Notes: generated by a model from the sequence alone, not told the origin. A DNA stretch of 64,000 nucleotides from Pseudomonas rhodesiae (GCF_007858255.1 NZ_VFEU01000019.1:24254-88253), one strand, 5' to 3'. Shown: positions 1 to 8,644, counted from the stretch's first letter. Numbers and translations: made by a program.

Positions 1-1831
1 GATTTTCAATTCTAAGTTTATTGAAAGTTGTTTGAATAACCCCCACAGCTCTATCTTGCCTAACACTTTCAATCATATCCTGCAGAATCAATGATCTGCT
101 TAAAGCTGGTGTATGATCATAAACCTGAGCCTGCGTGAGGTCTGAACGTCCTAGGATCAGGTTCACCTGAACATCAGATAAACCTCCCTGCTTATAGACA
201 GTATTGAGCCAATGCCTAATATCATGCCAGTAAAACTCAGCCACTTCACCGGTACGAGGATCGAGGACATTAAATTTCTTAAATAATGACTCTTCAGTTC
301 TTGATGTACCATCAAGCCACCCTTGAAACATACCAACCGAAACCTTCCTAAATTCCCTATCACTCTTAGCATTAGAAAATGTCAACAAATTCCGCGGGAT
401 AATGAATAATGAATTTTCCGGCTCTAGAATTGCCACACCATTCTTTTGGATCGTAGGCAGAATTTTTCGAGCAAAGTTTAATTCGAACTCAAAATCAGGC
501 TGAAATGGAAAAGTTTTATTCTCAAGCTGACACAACAAAGCCTCATCAAGGATATCGTCAACAATCTCACGCATCCATGATGGATTGAAGGTAACTTCAC
601 AAAATGCCTCAAGACGCTGCAACGATATAGCATGAGGGTGGCGCCTCAACCTGCTTCGCCACTTATATACATTTGAAGTCAAAGGCAAATATTCATTCCA
701 AGCTTTCTCATACATAAATATCTTAGAATTCATAGCTTTCTGACATTGAAGCAACTTGACAACTGTTCGTGTAGAGGCACCCAGAAATGCCGCGACCTCA
801 GACACACGCCCGAGGCGTCCAACCAACTGAATTACATCTACAAATTGCCCTGTAGATTGATAATAAACCCCTCGCGGCGTATACAAATCGAATTCGCTCA
901 CCCATTTCGCGACAAACTTACGCGCATAATATTTCAAACTAATAGGCGTTTTTTTTACTTCCTTCCAATTCACCCCTGGATTCAATCTCATTTTCTTAAC
1001 AATACGACGCCCTTCCGCAGTATGTTCAGTGATAAATTCTACCGCTGCGCGTACTGCTGGGTATAAATCTTGCGGAAATGGTCGGAAGTACAATCGCCCT
1101 CCCTTTTCGGGAAATATTTTTATAACCCATTTCCCCTCTTGCTGTATCAAGCAATCTACAGGAAGACATGCCAGCTCATTGATTCTACCGCCCACAGCTG
1201 CGTTAATCACTAGCGCACTAATATAAAATCTATCCCGAAAAGAAAGTTCTGGATGAGTGGCCAATCCGAATAAATCTCTAATCACCTCTGTAGGTAGGAA
1301 CTTTCGCTCTCTTCCCTCTTCACTTCCATGCCGGCCATACTTACATCTGCCTTTTGGAGCATCATAGATTACCCTTAAACCAATTCGCTTCTGCATCCAT
1401 TTAGCAAAGCCCTGAAGTGTTGTTAAAGTTGAAATCTTCCCGGTCACCCCGCGCTCTGCGTAGGTCCTTTCAACCGCTTTAAAATCCAATAGATTCAATC
1501 GTGAGATTTCTTTACTACCCATTTCCAAATCAAGCCTAACTAATGCCTCGATGGAGGCGAATGCACCATCAGCGGTTACACCCGCTTGGACTCGCTTTGC
1601 TGCTATATACACTTTAGCAACTAATCTAAGCTCGTCATTTCTAATACGGCAAAATCTCAAATTGTATTGCGACAGATTTCCAGGGCGTTCAACCCAGTCG
1701 AGAATATTCCATTCATCACAAAAAAAATCGACTGAAGGCTTTAACCCCTCAACAAGTGATGCTGCCAAATTTATCAAAGGCTCTGGGAGGCCATGACCAC
1801 GCAACTTTGAGTGAATATCCATCTTCGTCAT
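1..1831 (-). CDS. Large tyrosine recombinase/integrase, third gene of a trio (partial, runs off left edge)
   Basis: An uninterrupted minus-strand frame runs from ATG at 1831 past base 1, so at least 610 residues are present and no stop is seen. Its start overlaps the stop of the previous gene as ATGA, which suggests translational coupling. The tyrosine-recombinase catalytic set is visible: box I Arg about residue 216 (context VGGRINELACL), HxxR at about 536-539 (WHDIRHW), and Tyr about 571 (AQVYDH). About 320 residues separate the first Arg from HxxR, much more than in ordinary integrases, and a helix-turn-helix-like stretch (SEVAAFLGASTRTVVKLL) lies in this insert at about 335-360. The sequence is AT-rich compared with the core genome. 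It probably acts with the two upstream recombinases to move an element. GmtZ of Gamma-Mobile-Trio islands or Tn554 TnpB-type proteins are the nearest families I can suggest; this assignment is inference. Confidence 0.8.
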   Translation of the reverse strand, partial: MTKMDIHSKLRGHGLPEPLINLAASLVEGLKPSVDFFCDEWNILDWVERPGNLSQYNLRFCRIRNDELRLVAKVYIAAKRVQAGVTADGAFASIEALVRLDLEMGSKEISRLNLLDFKAVERTYAERGVTGKISTLTTLQGFAKWMQKRIGLRVIYDAPKGRCKYGRHGSEEGRERKFLPTEVIRDLFGLATHPELSFRDRFYISALVINAAVGGRINELACLPVDCLIQQEGKWVIKIFPEKGGRLYFRPFPQDLYPAVRAAVEFITEHTAEGRRIVKKMRLNPGVNWKEVKKTPISLKYYARKFVAKWVSEFDLYTPRGVYYQSTGQFVDVIQLVGRLGRVSEVAAFLGASTRTVVKLLQCQKAMNSKIFMYEKAWNEYLPLTSNVYKWRSRLRRHPHAISLQRLEAFCEVTFNPSWMREIVDDILDEALLCQLENKTFPFQPDFEFELNFARKILPTIQKNGVAILEPENSLFIIPRNLLTFSNAKSDREFRKVSVGMFQGWLDGTSRTEESLFKKFNVLDPRTGEVAEFYWHDIRHWLNTVYKQGGLSDVQVNLILGRSDLTQAQVYDHTPALSRSLILQDMIESVRQDRAVGVIQTTFNKLRIEN

Positions 1832-3300
1832 TCCCCACTATTGATCCTAGCCATAACATCGTTAACCGCTTGGTATACGCGCTCCAGCTCTTTCAGTATC
1901 TTACTCCTTTCCTTTCCACCCTCAGCTCTACCCCATCTTTCTAATTCAGACTCTAGGTAATCTAAAGATTTTTTATGGTCTGCGTTGCGCCAGGCAATGA
2001 AATACCTACAACCATTGTAACAATTAAAAAATGGATGATGCCCACAAGATCCGGACTTGCCACATTCCCCTACTATAGCTGGCTGATTTACGACCGGTAT
2101 CAATATAGGCATCCCCGAACTCTTATGCCCAAGCTGACCGGCGAAAAATAAACCATTTAACTCTGAGAATATCCCACCTAATTTTCTGTTTGCTCGCTCC
2201 AACAACGGGCAAAACTCAGAAGCCAAACAGTCAATGTAAGCATCAGCTGCATGCACGGAGTCATGCTCAAGTACATATTGTATCTCGTCCCTAGACGCGC
2301 CTTGGGCGGCCATCTGTGTAGCTCCGCTATGTCGGATTCTATAGGGTGTCAAGATTAGAGGCCTATTCGTACGCGGACTGATCAGCTTTAATCTGCTACA
2401 CCAGCCAGTTATCGCCCGTCCAAAATTTGATGATTCTCCCTCCCTTGAACTCACTAACAACCTCCCAGTCCTTTCCTGTAACGCCTTAACCTTAGGAGAT
2501 GAGGAGTACTCGAGAATGGCATTAGCAAGTTGAGTAGTTATGGGCCAAAGCTCTGACGCCTGTCCTGTTTGATATTTTGCCTTAGGCATTCTAAGGAAAT
2601 ATTGGCCCCCTTCTGCCATCGAATCGGGTACCCACAATGCATCACGGAACATTTCATGCAACTGGATAGGTCTCTTTAATGTTTCGAACGAGATCCAAGT
2701 AAACAGCCTTGAGGTGAAATCCGCCGTGGATTCCCCCTCTGCAGAAATGATCATTGCTTTTCGAACCACTTCAATTTCGGAGCTTGTTAGCGCCCCGCGC
2801 GTCTCGTGCCATTCCAGTATCCTTAAAGTTGGGTGAGGCTTTTTAAGCCTTATAGCCTCTAACTCCAATGCATGAATCTCGTCCGCACCTGCCAACCCCT
2901 GAAAAGCAGCGTAAATGTAGAACCTTCGAAACTCGGTCGCCTCCGCATGGGATGATGTCATAACGCTCAACAATTTCCCGAGAGACATATCTGAAAAGTC
3001 CTTCCATGAAGGTTGCCAGTGCCTTTCCAAGCAAGAGATCCCCGCGTGCACTGAGCTCAGGATTCTAGGGCAAACCGACTCAAGCTTGTGCACTAGGTAC
3101 TTTTTGACCACCTCAATAATTACTACTGGGAGCTGGTATCTGCTTAGATCAATAGAATATCTAGCCCTTCTCCACACCGCTTCAACATAATCTGTCGTCA
3201 CATCAATGAAAAATGGACTACTCGGATCAGCATTACATCTTACGTATAGCCGCCCGACTTCATCTTCAAATTCACCAGAATCATTGACTTCAATACCCAT
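1828..3300 (-). CDS. Tyrosine-recombinase-like protein with C-terminal Cys cluster, second gene of the trio
   Basis: 490 residues. It starts 3 bases after the first recombinase gene and overlaps the third by ATGA, so the three genes are one operon. The C-terminal half resembles the phage-integrase catalytic domain: Arg-210 in a box-I-like segment (LKRPIQLHEMF), a box II TPYRIRHSGAT in which the usual first His is Tyr-320 but Arg-323 remains, then His-346 and candidate nucleophile Tyr-355 (ADAYID). After this comes a cluster of four cysteines (413, 419, 427, 431) that could bind zinc, as at the C-termini of Tn554-family transposases. It is likely a DNA-binding recombinase subunit. Whether it is catalytically active is uncertain because of the His-to-Tyr change. 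Family membership (GmtX-like or TnpB-like) is not resolved from sequence alone. Confidence 0.75.
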   Translation of the reverse strand: MGIEVNDSGEFEDEVGRLYVRCNADPSSPFFIDVTTDYVEAVWRRARYSIDLSRYQLPVVIIEVVKKYLVHKLESVCPRILSSVHAGISCLERHWQPSWKDFSDMSLGKLLSVMTSSHAEATEFRRFYIYAAFQGLAGADEIHALELEAIRLKKPHPTLRILEWHETRGALTSSEIEVVRKAMIISAEGESTADFTSRLFTWISFETLKRPIQLHEMFRDALWVPDSMAEGGQYFLRMPKAKYQTGQASELWPITTQLANAILEYSSSPKVKALQERTGRLLVSSREGESSNFGRAITGWCSRLKLISPRTNRPLILTPYRIRHSGATQMAAQGASRDEIQYVLEHDSVHAADAYIDCLASEFCPLLERANRKLGGIFSELNGLFFAGQLGHKSSGMPILIPVVNQPAIVGECGKSGSCGHHPFFNCYNGCRYFIAWRNADHKKSLDYLESELERWGRAEGGKERSKILKELERVYQAVNDVMARINSGE

Positions 3301-3303
3301 TGC

Positions 3304-4542
3304 TTACCCCTCAAAATTTAACCTCATCAACTCCCTTCTTGCCTTATCCCGAATCGCGCGCCGAGCATAACCTTTTAATGAGTCAGGACTACTCCATCCT
3401 CCCATGTAAACTACGTGATCTATTTCCGTAGAATTGTTCTCTAGCAAACTTGCAGCTTCGTAAAGCCTATTGAACACAGCGTGGCGTACGAGATGCCAAT
3501 GAAAAGCTTTGACACACTCATTGCTAATCATGCAAGCGACTTTATTTGCCGCTGAACAGGATAGTGGATTACCCAGCGAGGCGTTACCGTGAGAGATCAA
3601 CAGGAATTCGTGGTCTAGATAAGCTGTAAACCCTCCTTTTATTTTTCTTTTAACTCTATATGTATCTACATACTCCTCAATGGCTCTAATCATCCCCTCA
3701 TCACCAGGACTAAAATAAAGCCGCCTACCAAAAGTTTTAACAAGTGGATTATTGGGAGCTCGCGGATCAGAATAATCTGCCCCTCTATCCTCTATGCGGA
3801 TAATTTCCAAAAAAGGATATAAACCAGTCAGATCAATATCCACTAGGCGTAATGCTAACAACTCGCCTAGCCTTAATCCAAACCTTCTAACTAAGCGCCA
3901 CATGATGTAGTTTCTTAGATTCAAGCCGCGAGTCACGTTCGCACTTGAAAGCTGCCCTACTAAAAACCCCTCTATTTTTTTCAATTCATCGTCCGTCAGG
4001 TCATGCGCGATTAGCTCTTTTCTGCCGCTCACCATTACACTAGACCAAACTTTCTTATGGCTTTCAATTAAACGAATATAGCTAACATTGACGTCAATAC
4101 CGGTAGCAAACAAAGGTGTATAGTTCTCAACAAACCAAATTGAGAAAGTGCTGCAGCTTTGTAAGATCTTACAAACATATTTGTTTATCTGGGTCCCATC
4201 AACCGGCGGCGATATAATCTTCTCAAGCCAATTGGCAAATTTTCTTACACATCTAAAATCTAGTCCTTTCCCCTCAAGCAGCATGCGCTCGATATCGAGC
4301 CCAGTTATGTTTCCCCATGTGAATAAAAAGGCAACGTGGTAGAGCACTGTACGAATACTCGCCTTATAGCGACGATTACCCATTGAATACGCTACTTCGT
4401 ACAGACTAGCGCTAAGACAAGGTACAAACGTTTCTACTGCCACCAACTGGTACCTAGCTACGTGTTGATGTGAAAACTTAAGAACCTTGTACTCTAACCC
4501 TACAGTCCTAACTGATTTAGTTCTTCTAGTTAGTCCAGGCAT
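3304..4542 (-). CDS. Tyrosine recombinase, first gene of the trio
   Basis: 412 residues, with ATG at 4542 preceded by a strong AAGGAG Shine-Dalgarno seven bases upstream, which fixes the start. An N-terminal SAM-like core-binding region covers about residues 20-160. The catalytic domain follows with a full residue set: Arg-224 (FGLRLGELLALR), His-350 and Arg-353 (HWHLVRHAVF), Trp-383 and Tyr-392 (GGWSSPDSLKGYAR). This is an intact integrase-type enzyme that should cut and rejoin DNA through a covalent phosphotyrosine. It heads a three-gene leftward operon of recombinases. The AT-rich composition, and codon use unlike the genes to the right, point to horizontal acquisition. It fits GmtY of Gamma-Mobile-Trio elements or the first protein of Tn554/RIT-type trios; the exact family is inference. 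Confidence 0.88.
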   Translation of the reverse strand: MPGLTRRTKSVRTVGLEYKVLKFSHQHVARYQLVAVETFVPCLSASLYEVAYSMGNRRYKASIRTVLYHVAFLFTWGNITGLDIERMLLEGKGLDFRCVRKFANWLEKIISPPVDGTQINKYVCKILQSCSTFSIWFVENYTPLFATGIDVNVSYIRLIESHKKVWSSVMVSGRKELIAHDLTDDELKKIEGFLVGQLSSANVTRGLNLRNYIMWRLVRRFGLRLGELLALRLVDIDLTGLYPFLEIIRIEDRGADYSDPRAPNNPLVKTFGRRLYFSPGDEGMIRAIEEYVDTYRVKRKIKGGFTAYLDHEFLLISHGNASLGNPLSCSAANKVACMISNECVKAFHWHLVRHAVFNRLYEAASLLENNSTEIDHVVYMGGWSSPDSLKGYARRAIRDKARRELMRLNFEG

Positions 4543-4981
4543 GAGACATCTCCTTCAGCATCAGTTGCAGAAGTTGTCTTCGAATGAATTTTATCAGCCT
4601 GCGACCAAAGCGACTTTAATAAGCCATCCCCAATCGAGTAGTTTGATCTTAACTTAAGACAGCTAGTTGACTTATAATCAACTAGCACGGACAGCAATTG
4701 ATAACCGGTGAGAATTTCAAACAAAAAACGTATAAATATATTTTTGCCGCCCATATATCCGCACCTTGACATTAGTTTATGTCTTAAAGGTACAGATGCT
4801 GGGCCGCGGATAACTCCGTCGTCTGCCAACTATCTAACAACCTACGGTGCTACATTGGCACATTTTTAACGTAAACCAGTTGACTGGACTAATCAAGACC
4901 TTACGTCGCAGGTCTGACGGGACGCGGGGCTGCGGAGCTCTCATCCCCCCGCTATCTAGGCACTTTGAGGTCAGATAAATC
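4543..4981. other. AT-rich to GC-rich transition, probable right end of the recombinase-carrying element
   Basis: This gap holds no convincing gene. A short minus-strand frame (4772 or 4829 to 4530) overlaps the first recombinase but lacks a good start. Composition changes from AT-rich to GC-rich at about 4860-4920. Nested inverted repeats sit at this junction: ACGTAA (4869-4874) with TTACGT (4901-4906), and between them CCAGT (4876-4880) with ACTGG (4883-4887). Such a site is plausible as a recombinase core or attachment site. The other end of the element lies outside the window, so no direct repeat can be checked. Confidence 0.4.
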
Positions 4982-5191
4982 ATGGATAAAGCCGAAGCTG
5001 ACCGTCATGACAAAATGCTTGAACTCGCTGAGTTGCTGGCAGAAGTGTTGCAAAAAGCCGTGCCGTCCTTGAGCGAGCAGCAGGTCGAGGAAGCCGGGAT
5101 CTACATGGCGAAGAACCGCGATGTATTTGCCAAGGCATTCAAGAGTCAGCCGGACGCGTTGTCCGAGTTGCTCAACCCGCCGGCGGAATAA
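4982..5191 (+). CDS. Small conserved-type helical protein of unknown function
   Basis: 69 residues, acidic, predicted almost wholly alpha-helical from the heptad-like spacing of Leu, Val and Ala (for example LELAELLAEVLQKAVPSL). There is no signal peptide or membrane segment. ATG at 4982 has an AGGTC-like ribosome site upstream, and a clean rho-independent terminator follows directly, so it looks like a complete single-gene unit. It is the first GC-rich gene after the recombinase segment and therefore marks the core chromosome side. I do not recognise the family. Confidence 0.75.
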   Translation: MDKAEADRHDKMLELAELLAEVLQKAVPSLSEQQVEEAGIYMAKNRDVFAKAFKSQPDALSELLNPPAE

Positions 5192-5205
5192 AGCCCGAAT
5201 TGAAC

Positions 5206-5236
5206 AGGCCCTGAATCATTGATTCAGGGCCTTTTT
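5206..5236 (+). terminator. Rho-independent terminator
   Basis: Near-perfect inverted repeat AGGCCCTGAATCA (5206-5218) and TGATTCAGGGCCT (5220-5232), followed by a T run. It ends the small gene at 4982-5191 and can also serve the convergent dehydrogenase gene that ends at 5246. Confidence 0.9.
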
Positions 5237-5245
5237 AATCGCCGC

Positions 5246-6265
5246 TCATTGGTAGAGCAGGCGCTCGGCCAGTTCGTCCGCTACCCGTGCGGGCGAGCGT
5301 TTTTCGGCTTGGGCATGGGCATAGATTTCGGTCAGGCGTGAGCCAATGTTCGACAGGTGCGCGGTGATGGTGGGCAGCTCGGCGCCGCTGTGTTTGAGCG
5401 CGACGTAGATCAGGCCGCCGGAATTGATCACATAGTCGGGCGCATAAAGAATGCCGCGCCCCTCCAACTGATCGGCCACTTGCAGGTTGGTCAGTTGGGC
5501 GCTGGCGGAACCAGCCACGGCGGCGCAACGCAGTTGGCCCACGCTGGTACGGTTGAACACCGCACCCAGGCCGCAGGGCGCAAGAATGTCGCAGGGGGTG
5601 CTGAGCAAGGCGTCGTTGGCGATGGGGTGTGCGCCGAACTGCTCCATGGCCAGTTGCACCTTGCCATGGTCGATATCGCTCACCAGCAATTCGGCGCCGG
5701 CGGCGTGCAGCTGTTCGGCGAGGGCGTAGCCGACGTTGCCCAGGCCTTGTATGGCCACCCGCAGGCTTTCGAGGTTGTCGCTGCCCAAGCGCGCCATGGC
5801 CGTGGCGCGGATGCCGGTAAACACGCCCATGGCGGCGTGGAGCGCAGGGTCGCCGGCGGCGGTGGTGCTGGTGACGAAACGGGTTTGTTGAGCGATGCAA
5901 TCCATGTCGGCCACCGAGGTGCCGCTGTCGATGGCCGTGATGTAGCGGCCATCCAGTTGTTCCACGCAGCGCCCAAAGGCTTCGAACAGCGCCGCGCGGC
6001 TTTCCACATGGGCGGGCCGCAGGATTACCGCGGTCCCACCCCCTACCGGCAACCCGGCCAGGGCGGCTTTATAGCTCATGCCTTGGGCCAGGCGCGCGGC
6101 ATCGGCCACGGCCGTTTCGTCGTCGGGGTAGGCAAGGTAACGACAGCCGCCCAGGGCGGGCCCCAGGCGGCTGTTGTGAATAGCTATGACCGCCTTCAAG
6201 CCTGTCACCGGGTCGATGCTCAGGTGCAGCGATTCAAGGCGGGTGCGGTGCATGAGAGCAAACAT
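5246..6265 (-). CDS. Leu/Val/Phe dehydrogenase-family protein with substituted catalytic lysine
   Basis: 339 residues, close to the usual length of leucine/phenylalanine dehydrogenases. The N-terminal ELFV dehydrogenase domain contains the substrate-binding lysine (Lys-66 in GMSYKAALAG), and the catalytic aspartate equivalent is Asp-113 (TAIDSGT). A Rossmann fold follows, with QGLGNVG for NAD binding. In Bacillus-type leucine dehydrogenase the second lysine, which polarises the substrate, lies 12 residues after the first in GGGK. Here that position is Thr-78 (GGGTAVI, codon ACC). The fold and cofactor site look intact, so the protein is either an altered enzyme or inactive in classic oxidative deamination. 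ATG at 6265 has a GGGAGC ribosome site. It is a single gene on the minus strand. Confidence 0.85.
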   Translation of the reverse strand: MFALMHRTRLESLHLSIDPVTGLKAVIAIHNSRLGPALGGCRYLAYPDDETAVADAARLAQGMSYKAALAGLPVGGGTAVILRPAHVESRAALFEAFGRCVEQLDGRYITAIDSGTSVADMDCIAQQTRFVTSTTAAGDPALHAAMGVFTGIRATAMARLGSDNLESLRVAIQGLGNVGYALAEQLHAAGAELLVSDIDHGKVQLAMEQFGAHPIANDALLSTPCDILAPCGLGAVFNRTSVGQLRCAAVAGSASAQLTNLQVADQLEGRGILYAPDYVINSGGLIYVALKHSGAELPTITAHLSNIGSRLTEIYAHAQAEKRSPARVADELAERLLYQ

Positions 6266-6450
6266 CGTCGAGCTCCCGAATCACTTCTTGTGTCGCCAAG
6301 TATAGGCTTGCAGCAGAAAACTGCCGAAGTGCGCTGGAATAAGTCGTCCGATTTTGTAGGTTCTGCGACATAAGCGCGCAGGATCTTTCTTAAGTCACTG
6401 GACGAAAATTCCCAGCAAGGCTAAAACGGGGGCATCCGCCGGAGAATGCA

Positions 6451-7254
6451 ATGAAGCCCCGCCAAGCCTTTTTCGCCTGCCTGGAACGCTCGCCCCCTGC
6501 ACTGTTCGAGGCCGCGCTGTGGATTGCCGCCGAACATGACGCGACGGTGCAACCGTTGCAGATCCTGCAAGAACTGGGGTTGCTGCAACAACAGGTAAGC
6601 GCAGGCATGCCCGTGCTGCCGGCGGATGAACTGGGCCAACCGCTGCTGCGGCGCATGAACGATCTGGGGTTTGCCCAGGATGACTTCACGCCCCTGCGCC
6701 CCGCCGCCGCGCTGTTGGATAAAGTCCTGCTGCGCAAACGCGGGCAGCCTCTGGCCATGGGCTTGATTGCCATGGAACTGGCGCGGCGCCTGCACATTCC
6801 CATGGTCGGCGTGAACTTCCCAGGGCACTTCCTGCTACGCGTCCCCGGCGCTGATCACTTGTTGGACCCCTGCGGCGGTCGGCGCCTCTACACCAACGAT
6901 TGCCGCGAACTGCTGCAACGCCAATATGGCCCCAACCTCAAGTTGCAGGCCGAACACCTGCATACCGCCGAACCGCGCTCGATGCTCCAACGCTTGTCGC
7001 GCAACCTGCGCCAATTGCACTTGGCCAGTGACGATCCACTGGCGGCGCTGATCGACGCCGAGCGCGTGCTGGAACTGGGCAATGCCAGCGCCGCCGATTA
7101 CCTGGCACGGGCCAGCCTGTATCAACGCCTGGACTGCCCCAACGCCGAACGCTTCGATCTGGAGCATGCGCTGCTGCTCAGCGAAGACCCGATCCAACGC
7201 CTGCGCCTGACCGAGCGGTTGGGGCATCTGCCGCCCAACACGGTGGTGCATTGA
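6451..7254 (+). CDS. SirB1/transglutaminase-like family protein
   Basis: 267 residues, cytoplasmic, no signal peptide. The middle part (about 85-140: LLDKVLLRKRGQPLAMGLI, then IPMVGVNFPGHFLLR and DHLLDPCGG) matches the SirB1/Transglut_core2 pattern found in YchA/SirB1 proteins. The C-terminal third is made of short helical repeats like TPRs (AADYLARASLYQRLDC). The family is widespread but its biochemical role is not settled. The gene converges on the MFS gene at 7270 with only 15 bases between them and no obvious terminator. Confidence 0.85.
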   Translation: MKPRQAFFACLERSPPALFEAALWIAAEHDATVQPLQILQELGLLQQQVSAGMPVLPADELGQPLLRRMNDLGFAQDDFTPLRPAAALLDKVLLRKRGQPLAMGLIAMELARRLHIPMVGVNFPGHFLLRVPGADHLLDPCGGRRLYTNDCRELLQRQYGPNLKLQAEHLHTAEPRSMLQRLSRNLRQLHLASDDPLAALIDAERVLELGNASAADYLARASLYQRLDCPNAERFDLEHALLLSEDPIQRLRLTERLGHLPPNTVVH

Positions 7255-7269
7255 CCAACACGTTGGCTT

Positions 7270-8601
7270 CTAGTTAAGGCGCGAGGTTTTTTGTGGCGAG
7301 CGCACCTGGATGATCAACAACGCGGCCATCACCGCCGGAATCGCGCAGAAGAAAAAAATCTGCTGCACCGGTACCTGCATTGCCAGCAGCAGACTGCCCA
7401 GCAACGGCCCGAGGATCGAGCCGAAGCGCCCCACTCCCAGTGCCCAGCCCGTGCCGGTGGCGCGCACGTGGGCCGGGTAGAAGTTGCTGGCGAAGGCATT
7501 CAACGTCAGTTGCCCACCGATGATGCAGAAGCCGGCGGCAAACACGCACGCCACCAAGTAGCGCGGATTATCGTGGTTCAAGCCCAACAGCACGGTGCAC
7601 AGCCCGGCCGCGAACAACACGCCGCACAGCAGGCGGACTTTATTTTTCAGGCGGTCGGCAAACCAGGCCATGCCGATGGCACCCAAGGTGCCGGCAAACA
7701 GGAACATCGACGTCACCAGGTTCGCCTGCTTGAGTGCCAGGCCACTTTCCAACAGCAACGACGGCAGCCAGCTGATCATGAAATACAGCAGGATCAGGCT
7801 GACGAAAAAGGTTGCCCAGATCAGCAAGGTCGGGCGGGCGTAACCGTTGCGAAACAACTCAACCACCGTCAATTGGCTGCCCCGCGCCTGCTGGTCATCG
7901 GCGGTGCTTGCCAGCGGCGGTTGCCAGTCGGGCAACAGGCGCGCCGTGACCCGCTGCAGACGCCAGTAAGGCGGCGCGTCCCGCAATAATCGCGGCAAGG
8001 ATTCGGGTAGCAGCCACACCAGAAACGGAAACAGCAGCAGCGGCGTAACACCGCCTGCCAGGAACACCGCCTCCCACCCGTAATGCTCAATAAATCCTGC
8101 AGCCACAAACCCACCCGCCGCGCCACCAAACGAAAAGCCGCACGCGGCCAAGGTCACCATCAGGGTGCGCAGGCGCGGTGGCGAATAGTCCGACATCAAG
8201 GCCATGGCACTGGGCATCGCCCCACCCATGCCGATCCCGCAGATAAACCGTGCGGCCATCAGCGTCGTCAGCGAGTCGGCGAACACCATCAGCACCGTGA
8301 GGCTGGCGTAGATCAGCACGCAGGCCAACAGAATCCGGCGTACGCCAAAGCGGTCCGCCAGTGGCGTCACCAGCAGTGAGCCAAGGGTCAACCCCAGCAA
8401 GTTGGCACTGAATACCGGGCCGAACGCGGCTTTTTCCAGCCCCCAGTCCGCGGCCAGCGCCGGCACTACGTAGCCCAGCACTTGGGCATCGTAGCCATCG
8501 GTCACCAGCAGCAACGCCAGCAACAAGAGGATCAACCACTGGAAGCGCGACACCGGACGGGCGTCGAGCGCCGCGCGAAAGCTGGCAATCTGAGTGTGCA
8601 T
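7270..8601 (-). CDS. Aromatic-acid:H+ symporter family MFS transporter
   Basis: 443 residues with about 12 hydrophobic segments, the usual MFS size. The AAHS (PcaK/BenK) signature appears near the start: DGYDAQVLGYVVPAL in helix 1, and the MFS loop motif LADRFGVRR between helices 2 and 3. It lies 43 bases downstream of maiA on the same strand, at the end of the homogentisate operon. It therefore probably imports an aromatic substrate of that route (homogentisate, a phenylacetate derivative or a related acid). Substrate is inferred from context only. An AGGTACC ribosome-site-like stretch precedes ATG at 8601. Confidence 0.88.
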   Translation of the reverse strand: MHTQIASFRAALDARPVSRFQWLILLLLALLLVTDGYDAQVLGYVVPALAADWGLEKAAFGPVFSANLLGLTLGSLLVTPLADRFGVRRILLACVLIYASLTVLMVFADSLTTLMAARFICGIGMGGAMPSAMALMSDYSPPRLRTLMVTLAACGFSFGGAAGGFVAAGFIEHYGWEAVFLAGGVTPLLLFPFLVWLLPESLPRLLRDAPPYWRLQRVTARLLPDWQPPLASTADDQQARGSQLTVVELFRNGYARPTLLIWATFFVSLILLYFMISWLPSLLLESGLALKQANLVTSMFLFAGTLGAIGMAWFADRLKNKVRLLCGVLFAAGLCTVLLGLNHDNPRYLVACVFAAGFCIIGGQLTLNAFASNFYPAHVRATGTGWALGVGRFGSILGPLLGSLLLAMQVPVQQIFFFCAIPAVMAALLIIQVRSPQKTSRLN

Positions 8602-8644
8602 CGCAAGGTACCTGTTTTATTTTTATGGGTGTCGCACAGCGGAT

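Noticed and set aside
4530..4829. Possible 80-99 residue gene upstream of the first recombinase, minus strand
   Set aside because: Starts only at TTG or a weak ATG, overlaps the recombinase start, and its sequence shows no domain-like features. The strong AAGGAG before 4542 lies inside it and serves the recombinase.
5357..6373. 338-residue plus-strand frame opposite the dehydrogenase
   Set aside because: Antisense shadow with biased composition; the minus-strand dehydrogenase is clearly the real gene.
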